Shown here: piece by piece, positions 44,757 through 57,027 of the stretch | Layout of the letters: each line of letters opens with the position of its first letter | Numbering within the stretch: the first letter of the stretch is position 1 | Notes under the pieces: model-generated | The model's input: only the letters and a program-made list of their open reading frames with translations | The model's database searches: none | Told to the model about the DNA's origin: nothing | Assembly: GCA_959347315.1 (NCBI GenBank) | Contig: OY365815.1 | Coordinates: forward strand, 1,150,501-1,214,500 | From: Bimastos eiseni | Lineage: Eukaryota > Annelida > Clitellata > Crassiclitellata > Lumbricidae | Length of the DNA: 64,000 bases | Reading direction: 5' to 3' | Position numbers and translations under genes: made by a program

Positions 44757-47115
44757 CATGTCACGTCAAATGGTTCACGGACAAATAAATATTTGATGAC
44801 AAAATGGTTAACGCACAAATATTTGACGACAAGATTTAATGGCGAACAGGGAAAATGCGAACCAAAATGTGGTTAGGCGTCTTGGGGTTCGTTTGGGTTT
44901 GACTATTAGGGCTAGTTCATACATAGTTAGCACACGGTTCTCAGACTACCAGTTCGCACTTTACTCACACCCAGATTTAATGGTTCACGTACAAAAGATT
45001 CACGGTCAAAAAGTTATTCGCCCTCTGTATTCGATCAAATAGAGGTTGGATTGATGCTAATAATGCTCAGGGGTACAAAAAAAACAAAAATAGAAATTTT
45101 GTTTTCTTTTGTTTCTAGCTTTCCTTTGGATTTTGTCACGACAGTTTTATTATAAAAAGCATCCGCAATGAATATTTTCTGGGTATCTTTATTGATATTT
45201 CAAAGGCATTTAACTGTAAGCCATGACATCCTATTATTAAAATTGGAGAATATGGGGATCTGTGGGGAAGCCCTAATATATATAAACTGGTTTCGAAGGT
45301 ATTTACTTATTAGACACCAATATGTGTGTTGTAATGGATTCTCGTCTAAACTTGAACTTATCAAATATGGCGTCCCTCTGATCAGGGCTCAATCCTCGGA
45401 CCACTGTTTTTTTACTTTTCATCAATGACCTACCCAATGTCTCTTCTCTAATACATTTCCTATTTGCTGACGACACAAATATCCTTGCCTCTCACAAATC
45501 TTACGATATATTATTTAGCATGATGAACCGATAAATTGATCCTGTCAACATGAATGAATTATCTCTTAACGTGAAGAAAACAAATTACATCATATTTACT
45601 TCGCACCGTAAACGACCCCCTCCAGCAACTGGTGTACTTAACCTAAATGGTGTTCCCATACCTAGAGTAGTATCAACCAAGTTCCTTGGCGTTCATACAT
45701 TTGGACCAATTTCTTACATGGAACGCACATATCCAAAGTATATCTACAAAAGTTGCTAGAAACATAGGCTCTAGGGTATCGTATCTCTTACCTATTAATG
45801 TTCGTACTACTTTATATTTTACCATGATCCATCCCTATTTATCGTACTGTGACTTAATATGGGCTTCTAACTATCAAGGCTACAGGGACTTTTAATCCTA
45901 CAGAACAGTCATTCGACTAGTTGCCCGACCGAACTCGTTACCCGGTCACGGACTCTATCTATAAACACTTGCACATACTAAACATCCATCAAATCAACTC
46001 ATTTCAAATAGGCGAGTTCAAGTATAAATATTCAAGAAATCTTTTATCACCAGTATTTAAAAACTACTTCATTTCTGTATCTCAAATGGGTACCTACAGC
46101 CTTCTGACAATTATAATTATCTGTTCATTCAACAACCAATGCGCGTGAGTTCCCAGGTAAATGTGCTGGATCCTAAAATATGGAATAACTGGCCTGGCGA
46201 TATGCGTCTTTCGCCACATTTATGTCTTATTTAAGCGAAAATTAAGACGTCATCTTCTGTTACAACCTAATTAATTTTGTACAAGGTTGATAAGAATTCT
46301 AGTTTTATTGTTGTCTATGCGTTTGCTAATGAACGTTGTGAATTGTATCTACCATGTTTTGTTTTGTTTTGCTTTTTCCTATTTCATATCACCGTTCATT
46401 ATTGAACCCGTTTTTTACTTAAGAATTTTCTTTGAAATATCATCTGAGTTTGCTATTGTTTTGCATATTTACTTGCTTTTGACCGTTGTGTTTATGTTTT
46501 ACGTTTATTGTATATGACTGTCAATTCACTAATTAACTACAAGCATTTGGCTACTTCGGTCTCCTGTACGTATCACTATGTATGTCATCATAATAACCAG
46601 CTGCTGTAAACTTAAAATATGAAAGGGTTACCCTGCCAGCGGGAATTACGGTCCAGTAGGGGTATTATCTTTTCCCTATTATTCCCTATCATTCTACGTT
46701 TCATTATTGAACTCTGTTGCTTGTCTGAAAGGATTAATAAAAACCGATGGTTATGGTTATCAAACACAGCATGAAAAAGAGCTCCAACTCTTTTTATAAT
46801 TATTTTAACTTGATTTCGGATTTAATAACACACAATTAGTAATATAATACTAATATTAGTAAATTGAATAAAACAAATTTTAAAAAAAATTTCCATTTTT
46901 CGTATAATTTGGTTTTTTGTAAAAATTTAAAAAAAACATCTTTGCAGCCCTGTTAATGCTTATTTAAATTATATTGAAATTATATTGATGAAAGTAATTC
47001 TTCTTAAGTAGATAAAAATAATGCTTTCTGACATAGAAGTTGGATTAATGAAAAGAATTCTTATTTACATAGAAGTTGGATTGATTAAAATAATTTATAC
47101 TAAACTAGAAGTGGG
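44757..47115. mobile_element. Minisatellite-bearing element, interrupted by a LINE
   Basis: Left part (44757-45060) has TGTCACGTCAAATGGTTCAC and several TTTGA(T/C)GACAA motifs, ending in GAGGTTGGATTGATG. Right part (46960-47115) resumes with GAAGTTGGATTAATGAAAAG-type units. A LINE copy lies between. The same left motif and unit occur at 62150-62300. Confidence 0.65.
45080..46770 (+). mobile_element. Degenerate CR1/jockey-like LINE 3' half
   Basis: Broken frames show IFIDISKAFN, FADDT-like YLLTTQISL in a shifted frame, NELSLNVKKTNYIIFTSHRK, SYLLPINVRTTLYFTMIHPY and IWASNY. Closely parallels the LINE at 30703-35600 in its RT C-terminal region. Ends near 46770 with AATAAAAACC and an ATGGTTATGGTTAT tail. 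Confidence 0.88.
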
Positions 47116-48337
47116 ACTAGTGCATCGGGCGAATAATATAATTATATTGCGCAATAATAATATGCACGTATATTGTTGCGTACTGACAACAATAGTTTAT
47201 TTCATTAACCTATATTACGATTTAATCAAATGTTGGGGTGAAAAGTAAAAGGAGTTAGAGACAGATGAATTAGCTGGATAAGAGGCGGTTTTGGTGGAGA
47301 AGCTGAGAGTAGGCCTATCCAGAATTCCGGACAATACACCCCACTCCCAAGTCAGGATAAAGAAGGATTGCTACAACCAGATTGTCGCATATGCAGATTA
47401 ATGAGGCGTGACATTGACCGGTATTATCTGCGTTTTGCCCTGCAACGTCATTCTAATTATTTATCTAGGTTAGTTTACTGTAAGGGTTCCTGCCTGGTGA
47501 CCCTTGAACCTTTGGCCGAGGCGGGACCTTTGACGGTGGACCTGGCTAATCGGTGCGAGTCCAAGGTATCGAAAGGAGCGTTGTTTGTCTTTCATGGGCC
47601 ATATGGCTCGCAGTTTATCTTTTGACAGAAGAGTTGGGTGAGTTCATTTGACGCGTATGTTTCTGATTTTTCTAAAACCTAAAATTTCACACATCTTTGT
47701 TTGCGTCTTTTTATGCTAATCAGAAGATCAAACGTCACTGCTGTTTCGTGTGTTGAATGTTGCGCAAGAATTAAGTGACACAATTAAAATTTCATTGTTT
47801 ATTTATTTCTATGCCTGTCAGTGATCGAGATATTTGCGGTAAAATAGCCCCATCTCGAATTAGTTTCTTCACGCAATTTATAACCAATTGGTCGATAAAG
47901 TTTTAAGTTGTTCTTAAAAGATTTCCGATTTTATAATTCTGAGCTTTGAATAGACCTACTGTTTGTGGGCATAGCTAGTTCCAAGCCGCCGTCTCGTAAT
48001 CCGCTAATCGTAATCTTCAAACTTTTATGGCGCCACTCATAAGCCAAGCGCAGGGCACCAGCTTATTCATGAGCGCTGTGTCCAATCGTAGGTGTTGTCC
48101 AAATGATATTTTGCGGGAGATCGTTTTCAGAGGGACAGGGAAGCTGTTCAGTCGGATGTCGTTTTTGTCGAGGATTAGAAGGTGGATGATGAAGTGAGTC
48201 AGGGTATGAGTTCTTGAAAAGGTTATACTTCGGTTTAGAATGGAAGCCCGACGGGTGCGTGGTAGATAGAGGATACTGAGATAGATGCTGCTGATGGAGG
48301 AAATGGAGGCTAAGAGCAAAAGTGAGGGACAGTGAGG

Positions 48338-48445
48338 ATTGGGGCGAGATGGAGGAAAGGGAGATTGAGGGCAAAATGGAGGAAAGGGGGAAGAGAATAA
48401 ATGGAGGAAAGGGGGAAGAGAATAAATGGAGGAAAGGGAGAGCGA
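48338..48445. repeat. Purine-rich minisatellite fragment
   Basis: Copies of AAATGGAGGAAAGGGGGAAG, the complement of the large array at 49858-50352. Interrupted by the hAT element inserted at 48454. Confidence 0.85.
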
Positions 48446-49258
48446 GGTTTTGCCAGAGTTGTATGGTCTCGAGATAGTGTCTCGGTCTCGAGACAGTTTT
48501 TTGGTGTCTCGGTCACGATCTCGGAAGCCTGTTGTCTCGGTCTCGATCGAGGTAGTTTCTCGAATTTATAGAAACAGTCTCGAATTGAAAATTTTGTTCT
48601 GTCTCGAACGAGCGGTCTCGATAAGTTTCGCGTTAACTGTCTTAAAATCTTGTAATAGAAACTGACACCGGAATTTACGATAAACGGTTACTCTGGTTAA
48701 GCGCGAGTCACATGATACTGAAATCAATTCAATTATCTTAAAGTGGAAAAATGTATGAAAGAGAACCTGAAGTTGCGAAGTTTCCTTTTACGCAATTTGA
48801 AGTTATTGACAAAACAATAGCTATGGCGTGCCTTTTGTCATTGATGTAAAACCACCATAGCCGAAATGATCGGAATAACTGAGTTTCTAAGGATCAGTAA
48901 GGATATGCGCAATTTTTAAAATTTCGTTTGGTATTTGGTAACGAATTTGCTTGTTTAAATTTCAGACGTGTCTAAAAAGGCTTTCTCCATACTATTCAGA
49001 AGAGATATCGAAAAAGATAAAACGCGGCAATATAAAAACTGTTCTCAGGAATTGGTACTATATACATTTTAAGTTTCAAATTGAAATTACAAATGAACCT
49101 TATTCCCGAAAACTGATAAATTAGTATTTTACAGCATTTTATGTAGGATCACCTGTCTTTTACTGTCTCGTACCTAGTGTCTCGGTCTTGGTACCTCACT
49201 GTCTCGGTCTCGTCTTGGTCTTGAAGTTTCAAGTTTTGCATACAACACTGGGTTTTGC
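48446..49258. mobile_element. hAT-like non-autonomous element, TSD GGTTTTGC
   Basis: Element 48454-49250 (797 bp), CAGAGTTGTATGGTCTC ... TGCATACAACACTG. Duplication GGTTTTGC at 48446-48453 and 49251-49258. Tandem CTCGGTCTCG motifs near both ends; no transposase. Longest copy of this family here. Confidence 0.95.
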
Positions 49259-49282
49259 CCTCAACCACTATCCTCCATTCTA

Positions 49283-49680
49283 ATTTATTTCGATTCGCAA
49301 GGTGGAACCATGTGTACGGTATTTCTTTAGCGAGATAATAATTTAGTTTGATTTGATTCGCCAGGTGACGCAATGTGTACGAAGTTTACATAACGCGACA
49401 AGAATTAATTAAATTCGATTCTCTAGGTGGCGCAATGTGTACAGTGTTTATTTAGCGCTATAAGTTTTAATTCGATTGGCTAGGTGGCGCAGTGTGTACG
49501 GTGCTTATTTAACGCGGTTGAAAATTTGTTCAATTCGATCCGCCAGGTGGCGCAATGTGTACGGTGTTTATTCAACACGAGAAAATGTATTCAATTCGAT
49601 TCTCAATGTGGCGCGATGTGTACGATGTTTATCACGATTAAAGCTTGTTCAATTCCATTCGCTAGGTTCGTCATATAATA
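49283..49680. repeat. About 58-bp tandem array, 7 copies (CCAGGTGGCGCAATG)
   Basis: Each unit holds ATTCGATTCGCCAGGTGGCG then AATGTGTACGGTGTTTATTT and an AT-rich spacer. Units diverge but the GGTGGCGCAATGTGTAC core is kept. Confidence 0.92.
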
Positions 49681-49744
49681 TTATACCGTGTTTATCTCAA
49701 ATCGTCTTAAACAGCAGTGCTTTCATTAATCCACTTGCAGTTAA

Positions 49745-49853
49745 GGAGTAAGAGAGCAAATGGAGGAGAAAGTGGAAGAAAGTACAATGTAGGAAAGGGA
49801 GGAAGAGAGCAAATGAAGGAAAGGGAGGAAGAGAGCAAACGGAAGAAAGGGAG
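49745..49853. repeat. Purine-strand copy of 26-bp minisatellite
   Basis: Units of AGAGCAAATGGAGGAAAGGG, in reverse orientation to the adjoining array at 49858-50352; the switch occurs at about 49855. Confidence 0.93.
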
Positions 49854-49857
49854 GGTG

Positions 49858-50352
49858 GCGTTTGCTCTTTTCCTCCCCTTCCTCCATTTGTTGCTCTCAA
49901 CCTCCCTCCAATTTGCTCTTTTCCTTTCTTTCTTTCATTTGCCCTATTCCTCCCTTTCCTCCATTTGCTCTCTTCCTCCCCTTTCCTCCATTTGCCCTAT
50001 TCCTCCCTTTCCTCCATTTGCTCTCTTCCTCCCCTTTCCTCCATTTGCTCTCTTCCTCCCCTTTCCTCCATTTGCTCTCTTCCTCCCTTTCCTCCATTTG
50101 CTCTCTTCCTCCCCTTTCCTCCATTTGCTCTCTTCCTCCCTTTCCTCCATTTGCTCTCTTCCTCCCCTTTCCTCCATTTGCTCTCTTCCTCCCCTTTCCT
50201 CCATTTGCTCTCTTCCTCCCTTTCCTCCATTTGCTCTCTTCCTCCCTTTCCTCCATTTGCTCTCTTCCTCCCCTTTCCTCCATTTGCTCTCTTCCTCCCT
50301 TTCCTCCATTTGCTCTCTTCCTCCCCTTTCCTCCATTTGCTCTCTTCCTCCA
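49858..50352. repeat. 26-27-bp polypyrimidine minisatellite
   Basis: About 19 copies of TTTGCTCTCTTCCTCCCCTT TCCTCCA-type units, nearly pure C/T on the plus strand; degenerate copies run to about 50470. All-frame ORFs across it on both strands are compositional artefacts. Confidence 0.96.
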
Positions 50353-50479
50353 TTTTCTCCGTTTTGCTCTCATACTTCCTTTTCTCCATTTAACCCTCAC
50401 TCTCCTTTTCCTCCATTTTCTCCCTCTCCTCCGTTTTAAACGCAACCTCACTTTCCTCCATTTTTCCGTCAACCTTACT

Positions 50480-51405
50480 TACCTCCGTGTCGGTTGACGA
50501 ATTCGCGTGGATGAGCGAATAAATGAAGAAGCCACTAAGTCACTGAGTCGTTTTTTTTGGCGATGTGCGTAAATAATTATAATTTCAGTTATTCGAATTG
50601 GTTTCAGAGCATTATAGCACAAGTTCTGAGTGACTTTTTACGGGTAGGTGGGGGAGGGCATTGAGGGGCTAGGAACCTGACACAATTGAATGTCTCGTTA
50701 AAGCAGATAGTGGGCTAAACTTTTGATGGCCACTGGGGGCCACAAACTCAGTTGGTGAGGCTCTGTTTGTCTCTTTTATTTTTCCTCTCTCAACTGTCGA
50801 TTGGAATTCCTTGGTTTTGGGACTTTGTGTGCGCGTTCTCAGATAACCTAAATGACGTCATACACTGGCGATGAGAAGAGCAGCTGCGCCGCTGGATGCT
50901 CTATGATCGACACTAATGACACTGTAAATGTATAAATGTCCTATTCTGCGTCTGCTATTTCGTTGCGTGCTGCCAACGAATTTTTCATTGTTCTGAATCA
51001 CTGCTTTTCCAGTTGTATAAACTAATGTCTAATCGCATGGTTCTAATGTTGAAGAAATACGTATAATCCTAGTGATTATACAATTGTAGGGTCTACCTTG
51101 TAGGCCTTACGCTTGTCTGCAGAGAACTGATAGAAGAATCTTCGTTCTAACGGTATATCTTGCCTTCTCCTGGGTTAGAGGCTTTAATCTCGCAACTTTT
51201 GATGTTACCAATCTTGGACGCTCGGATTGTCGCGCAATTGACCTTGCCGACGTAGTACGTCACTGCATGTGTGTGATGTATGGATATTGCGTCGTCAGCC
51301 TATAATGTAGGATCTAAGGTCCAGAGAAAAAATCAGTTAAATTTGCAATTAAATCGTTAAAGGACAAGTGACTCATAGATATAAAATTATAAAGTGAATT
51401 TCAAG

Positions 51406-51500
<95 letters not shown>

Positions 51501-52599
51501 GTCTCTCTCTGTCTGTCTCCCTCCCCGGAGAGTAACAAATGCGGCCTAGAGACCCAGATTTTTTATTTCCGCCTCTGACTTCCAGAGCAAAGCGTTTGCT
51601 GAGGTCTCTTAACCAATTGAATACATGTAGGTTTGCGTGGCCTTGAACCAAGTACAGGCCTCAATGATCCGGTCTGTTGAAATCCAGTCTAGATAAATCG
51701 TGTTTCTCATTGATACTGTACCGTTAATTTACAACTACAATTAAGAGAGTCCTGCAGCATGGGTCACGTAGGCCTACGGTCTAGCCTGTGTTTTGGAGTC
51801 GAGTTACGCTTCTTTGCGGCTGAAAACGCTACAATTGATGGACCCAGTGTGAGCGAAGTCCAGCTAAAGAGAGGGCTTGTATACCTCATACATCACTGGG
51901 ATCGAAGCAGTAGAGGAGTTCAGTGCCTGTCTGCCTCTCGAACGGTGCTTAGCCTAATAAGTCATGGCTTATTCTTCAGTCTGACTCACAGTACTTGTCA
52001 AATGATCACTTGAGATTGTGAAAAGAATCTTCAATGCATAAATTTATTGTTTCTGGTCATCGACCGATATTTTAACGATTGTTTCGCTCTTGAGGAATTA
52101 ACACGGACCAAATAATTATATTATGTACCTCTCGACTATATAATGACCTTTGAATGCATTGCTCTACATGTGTGCTTTACTGTTGTAATTAATGAGGTTC
52201 AATTTGCATATCTCATTCTTAATTATTAGGCCCACTTCTTGTGAGACCGATCGACACATAGTACAGTCGCAGGTTGCCAATAGCTACTTCATTGGCCGTT
52301 CAGTTTGCAGTGGAACTATTTCTGAACTATATCCCTCCATGTTGTAATCCCTCAGTTTGTGCTGGATAGGTCAGTGGAGGCGATAAACAAATTCCGGGTC
52401 ACGAAGGAGCAGAATATAAATAACTGGGTCTCAGGCAAAGTTTGGGAAACGCTGGTATAAAGAATCAATTATTGATTGTTCCTATTATAGTGTTCAAGAC
52501 AAAGTTGTAGTTTCCAGAGTTTAGCCAAGTTTATCTGATTCATTCTAGAATCTGGTAGATCCGCTTTGGAGGTGATCGGTTAATTCTTCAATCGATAGA
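50480..52599. other. Intergenic, no gene recognised
   Basis: Unique-looking sequence upstream of tyrosine aminotransferase, interrupted by a (CT)n tract. Would contain its promoter; no clear TATA or 5' UTR exon assigned. Confidence 0.5.
51408..51494. repeat. (CT)n microsatellite
   Basis: Over 40 uninterrupted CT dinucleotides. Confidence 0.98.
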
Positions 52600-52774
52600 A
52601 TGTCGTACAAAGAAACAAGCAAATGGAGCTTCGGCGGTGTGTCTGACGGCAACGTCTGGGGTTCAGTTCCCGCGTCTAGGATGGCTCGAAAGACGGACAA
52701 TCCCATCCGAAAGATCGTCGATGGATTGAAACTTACTCCAAATCCGAAGAAAGAAATGATCTCTTTATCGATCG
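52600..52774 (+). CDS. TAT: TAT coding exon 1
   Basis: ATG then [36 protein letters not shown] and KEMISLSIG; donor GTATTT, phase 1. Human TAT has MAKKTFNPIRAIVD here. Confidence 0.95.
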
Positions 52775-55700
52775 GTATTTATGCAAATATTATTTATTAT
52801 CAATTGACTCTAGCTAGGCAGTAATTCCAAAACTTGACTGAATTGTAGCCTAAGCCTGTAAGACGGTATAGGGTAAGTTAGGTAACTATAAAGTGTTGGC
52901 CTAAACTCAAGTTTCAGTAGCAGGCCTAGCTTAATAAGTAATAATTTCACGCATGCGTCTTCAACTGTGATAAAGATTGGAAGCTCCAACTAAAAATCTG
53001 TAACATAGGCCTATCGCCCATAAATGAAAATTTATTTATTTGTCTTGCAAGCATATTTAATGCATAATTAAATATTATGATATATATTAATGGATCTGAA
53101 CTTTATATTTATAGACCTTGAGGCAATTTTCTTCTTGTCAATGTATTTAGCTCGCGGTTGGTCTGATTCTTATATTATCTTTATTTTAAGTCAATAATAA
53201 TTATTGAACTTGGTCGTGAATCGTGTTTAAGGCTTTAAGCCGAGTCTGACTCTGTTTGTTTCATACTTTTCGGCCATTACGTGACTTTTACGTCATCCAG
53301 GGATTGTCATGTCATGTCACATCGTCATCGTCGCTTCGCGACGGTTGACTACATGAATGGGACAGTGATGTCCAATGCTTTCTGTCTCGTACGATGTTCA
53401 TTAAGCTTGTGCCTTTTAAACCAGTCCACGCCGTGACATTGTCAAACCAGCAGATTCTGGGTCTTCCACGACTTCGGATGCAATCCAGGGATTGCATCCG
53501 ATAATAGACGTTATGTTATTAAAACAATTTTGCGGTGCAATTAAAGTATTATTATTATTATTATAAATTTTTGCCCTGAGGTACTTCATTCCCCAGGGAC
53601 TTGGAAATTATTATATGATGAGAAATTGTCTGGAGGGTCAGGCTCGTCATCAGGGCTTGAAGAGAAGGTACCCTCAAATGCGACAAGATTAAAGATTATT
53701 ATCATCATCATCATCATCATCACCACCACCATCATCATTATCATTATTATGATAATAATCCGTTAGCTTACTTGCATGTACAATTAACAACTAGTCCTTC
53801 TGCGCTATTCAAATAATACTGACATGCTGACTGACAGTTCTTTAATTGTCGATCCCTATGGGCTGTTTGAACGTGCCTCTGAACGCTACGGCGTTGAATC
53901 TTTGAGTGCAAATGGAGAGACGTTGAAACAAGTGCACGGTCTCCATAGGATCTCCTGAAACGGCGGTCATGCGGCGACCCAACTCCGTCAAGAACTCGCG
54001 TCCAGCGCGATTGATGGGGCCCAGCGATTCGAATGCCAAGGTAACGAAGTCATGTGTGGTGGGAAGAGTTGAATATTTGGAGCACTTTCGGTCCGCGGCA
54101 TGTTCAGATGCACCGCCAGGCACTGCCGAAGACAGATGGATGTAGGAGGCGGCGCATGTGTGGATAGTTGTTGCATCCCAAGCGATGTACTTGCCTCTCG
54201 CCCACGGGATGAGTGTCGCTCATCCGGTCTCTTTCCGTCGCTCCGGATCATCAAACCTTGTAATTATTATTATTATTTTTATTATTATTATTACTATTAC
54301 TGTTATTATTATTATTATCATTATTATTATTGTGTTTAGGAAATAGTGGCTGCATATGAATGAAAATAGCCAAAAGTCAAAACGCCGAACTTGCATACAT
54401 GCTTCCACTTAGGTAGAAATATTTTCATCATTCCATCTTCCACTGTGGCAGATATCTTTCATCATTCCCGTTTCAACTTAGATTTATCTTATCATCAAAG
54501 ACCAATATAAAATAAGCGTGGAGCTACTGCGGCCGAAAGTTCGGCCTAAAACGCACAGAAAAATTACTTCTTCTCCCTAAAGTTTTTCGTATAATATTTT
54601 GTCTAAAAACGACACTAACCCTGATCCTAAACGACCCTCACGACGCTTAACCTGACCCTAACATACCCTCAGGATGCCAACATCGGACGGACCCTAACCG
54701 ACCCTTTCGACGCATATTACACATTTTGTTTTTAATAGTGCGCATGCGCCAAGGAGGTCTTCACGCGCGAAATTTTGTATGGGTTTGGCGGTAGAAGTAT
54801 AATTTTCGATTAATTTTCGGCCGCAGAAGATTTATCCATAAAATAAATATGAAATCCTAGTCTTATCATCATTGCCACTTCCAGTTAAAGGGCATTGTTT
54901 TCATCAATTCTTTTCTTTAATCAGCCTTCTAGTTAAAATTATTTAATCAATCCAGCTTTTTGTCAAAAGATAGCTCATATATAATCAATCCACCTTCTAG
55001 TTAAAATAGAGCGAAAATTACGAAAATTGTATCGTATTGTACACAGAGCTAAACAGCTCTGTTTGTACGGAGGAAAGTGCGTCACCTAAACTGTACGATC
55101 GTCGTCAAACGTTGAGTCAATATCGAGTGAGGTGAAAAATCGAAAATTGGAGACGAGTGCAAATTCAATCATGAATTTAGCTTACACTGGACTGAAAAAT
55201 GGTAATCCTGCATTAATTTTTAGGTGCTCAAATTATTTTATATTGTTCGATTAAATTTTTATTACTGTGCAATGCTACCTGTCATCAGGAATATTTAAAT
55301 GACTAATAGGTTTATAAATGTAGAGGCAGTATCGATGAAAACAATTTGCTTATATTTGAGTAAAATCTGGATTGATGAAAAAAAATCATACTTAAATAGA
55401 AGCTGGATTGATGAGAAATATATGTTTAAATGGAAGCAGAATTGATGAAAAGAATAATTCTTCAGTAGGAGCTGGGTTGATGAATAGAATCATATGTAAA
55501 TAGAAGCTGTATTGATGAGAAAATCCGTTTAAGTGGAAGTTGGATTGATGAACATAATTGTTCTTAAATAGAAGCTGTGTTGATGAAAAAATCTTTTTAA
55601 ATGGAAGTGGTATTGATAAAAGAGTCGTTCGTAAAACTGTGTTGATGAAAAATCTATAAATGGAAGTGGGATTAATGAAAATGATCATATCTAAAATGAG

Positions 55701-55911
55701 GCTGTCTTGTTGAGAAAATAGTTTGAGCATGTACTAGGTGAATAGGAAGGTATTCAAGCGCCTCTGAAACGGAGCAGGAGAAGAACTAGCAGCTCCACCC
55801 AAAGGAGGGAGAGGGACACTGTTCCAACTGGAGGAACCCTTATAAGCAAAGCTCCTTGGTAGATTAGTTTTGATTTTTGGCCTTGCTCTCTCTCTGTCTC
55901 TCTCTGTCTCG

Positions 55912-55942
<31 letters not shown>

Positions 55943-56967
55943 TCTGTCTGTCTCTCTGTCTGTCTGTCTCTCTCTGTCTCTCTCTCTGTCTCTGTCTCTC
56001 TCTCTGTCTCTCTCTCTAGGTCAGTTGTGGCGGTCTGTGTCGCTCATGGTATCTTGCGATCTCTGATATGTATGTCAATTGATGTGTCAAAGGTCATTCT
56101 CTGCAGCTGCGCTGTTGTATCATTGTTCTTATTGTCATTATCCAGAGTGTCGCAACGATTAACATTGACCTTGGTTCAGTGCATTTTGCTTTGACATTGG
56201 CAGCGTGAATCTTGGCCTCTTTATATGGCACCTACAGTGTCAAATATAAACAGTATGAGGGCAGTTGTCTGAGAGGTGATTAGGATACTTTGTGATTCAA
56301 TCTCGAGCAAGTGCAGACTTACAAGGTGGATAAATCGTGTATGATGCCCGACATCAGAGGGTGTCATACAGTATTATTTTTATGTATGTGTATATGTATG
56401 TGTGTGTATATTATGTTGATTTATTGGACTTCATTCATTGAATGCATCTTTAGTTCGTGAGAAATTACAGACTGACCGACTAAACAGAATTTGTAAACAC
56501 AAATATTTTCAAGGACTTTGGTAAAGAGTCTGTTGCGTGTTTTCTAAGAAGTCTGCTGCCTTGTTTGGGTTTCGTGGGTGGGTTTAATGCATGCGCTGCT
56601 TTGTTTATCTCTCTACGTGGCAAGACGTACATACAGCCAATTGAAATTCACTGCTATCACTATCACAAGTGGTACCTCCATGATGCTCTTCACTGGAAAA
56701 TGATGAGGATCGACGCTATATTATGACCTCTGTAGAAGAAAAACCAGTAAGGCCTGCATTTACAGTTTCTATGTTGGCAACAAAATCAGACAGAGTTTAA
56801 ATAGATCGTTTCTTTCTGATGTTCACAGGGGATCCAACGGCGTTTGGCAATCTACCATTATCAGAGGTCATCAAGGACGCTATGACGTCATCCATCAATT
56901 CAAATAGGTTCAACGGTTATTCACCATCTGTAGGTCAGTCCTCATCTCACACCTCATCTATTAATCC

Positions 56968-57027
<60 letters not shown>

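Noticed and set aside
47368..47625. 85-codon open frame
   Set aside because: No recognised motif, no supporting splice context, and surrounded by repeats; likely chance.
49717..50497. Long overlapping open frames on both strands (up to 240 codons)
   Set aside because: They translate a C/T-only minisatellite into repetitive SLSSICSLPP or EESKWRKG strings in several frames; composition, not coding.
55877..56194. Serine/leucine-rich open frame
   Set aside because: Translation of the CTCTGT low-complexity tract.
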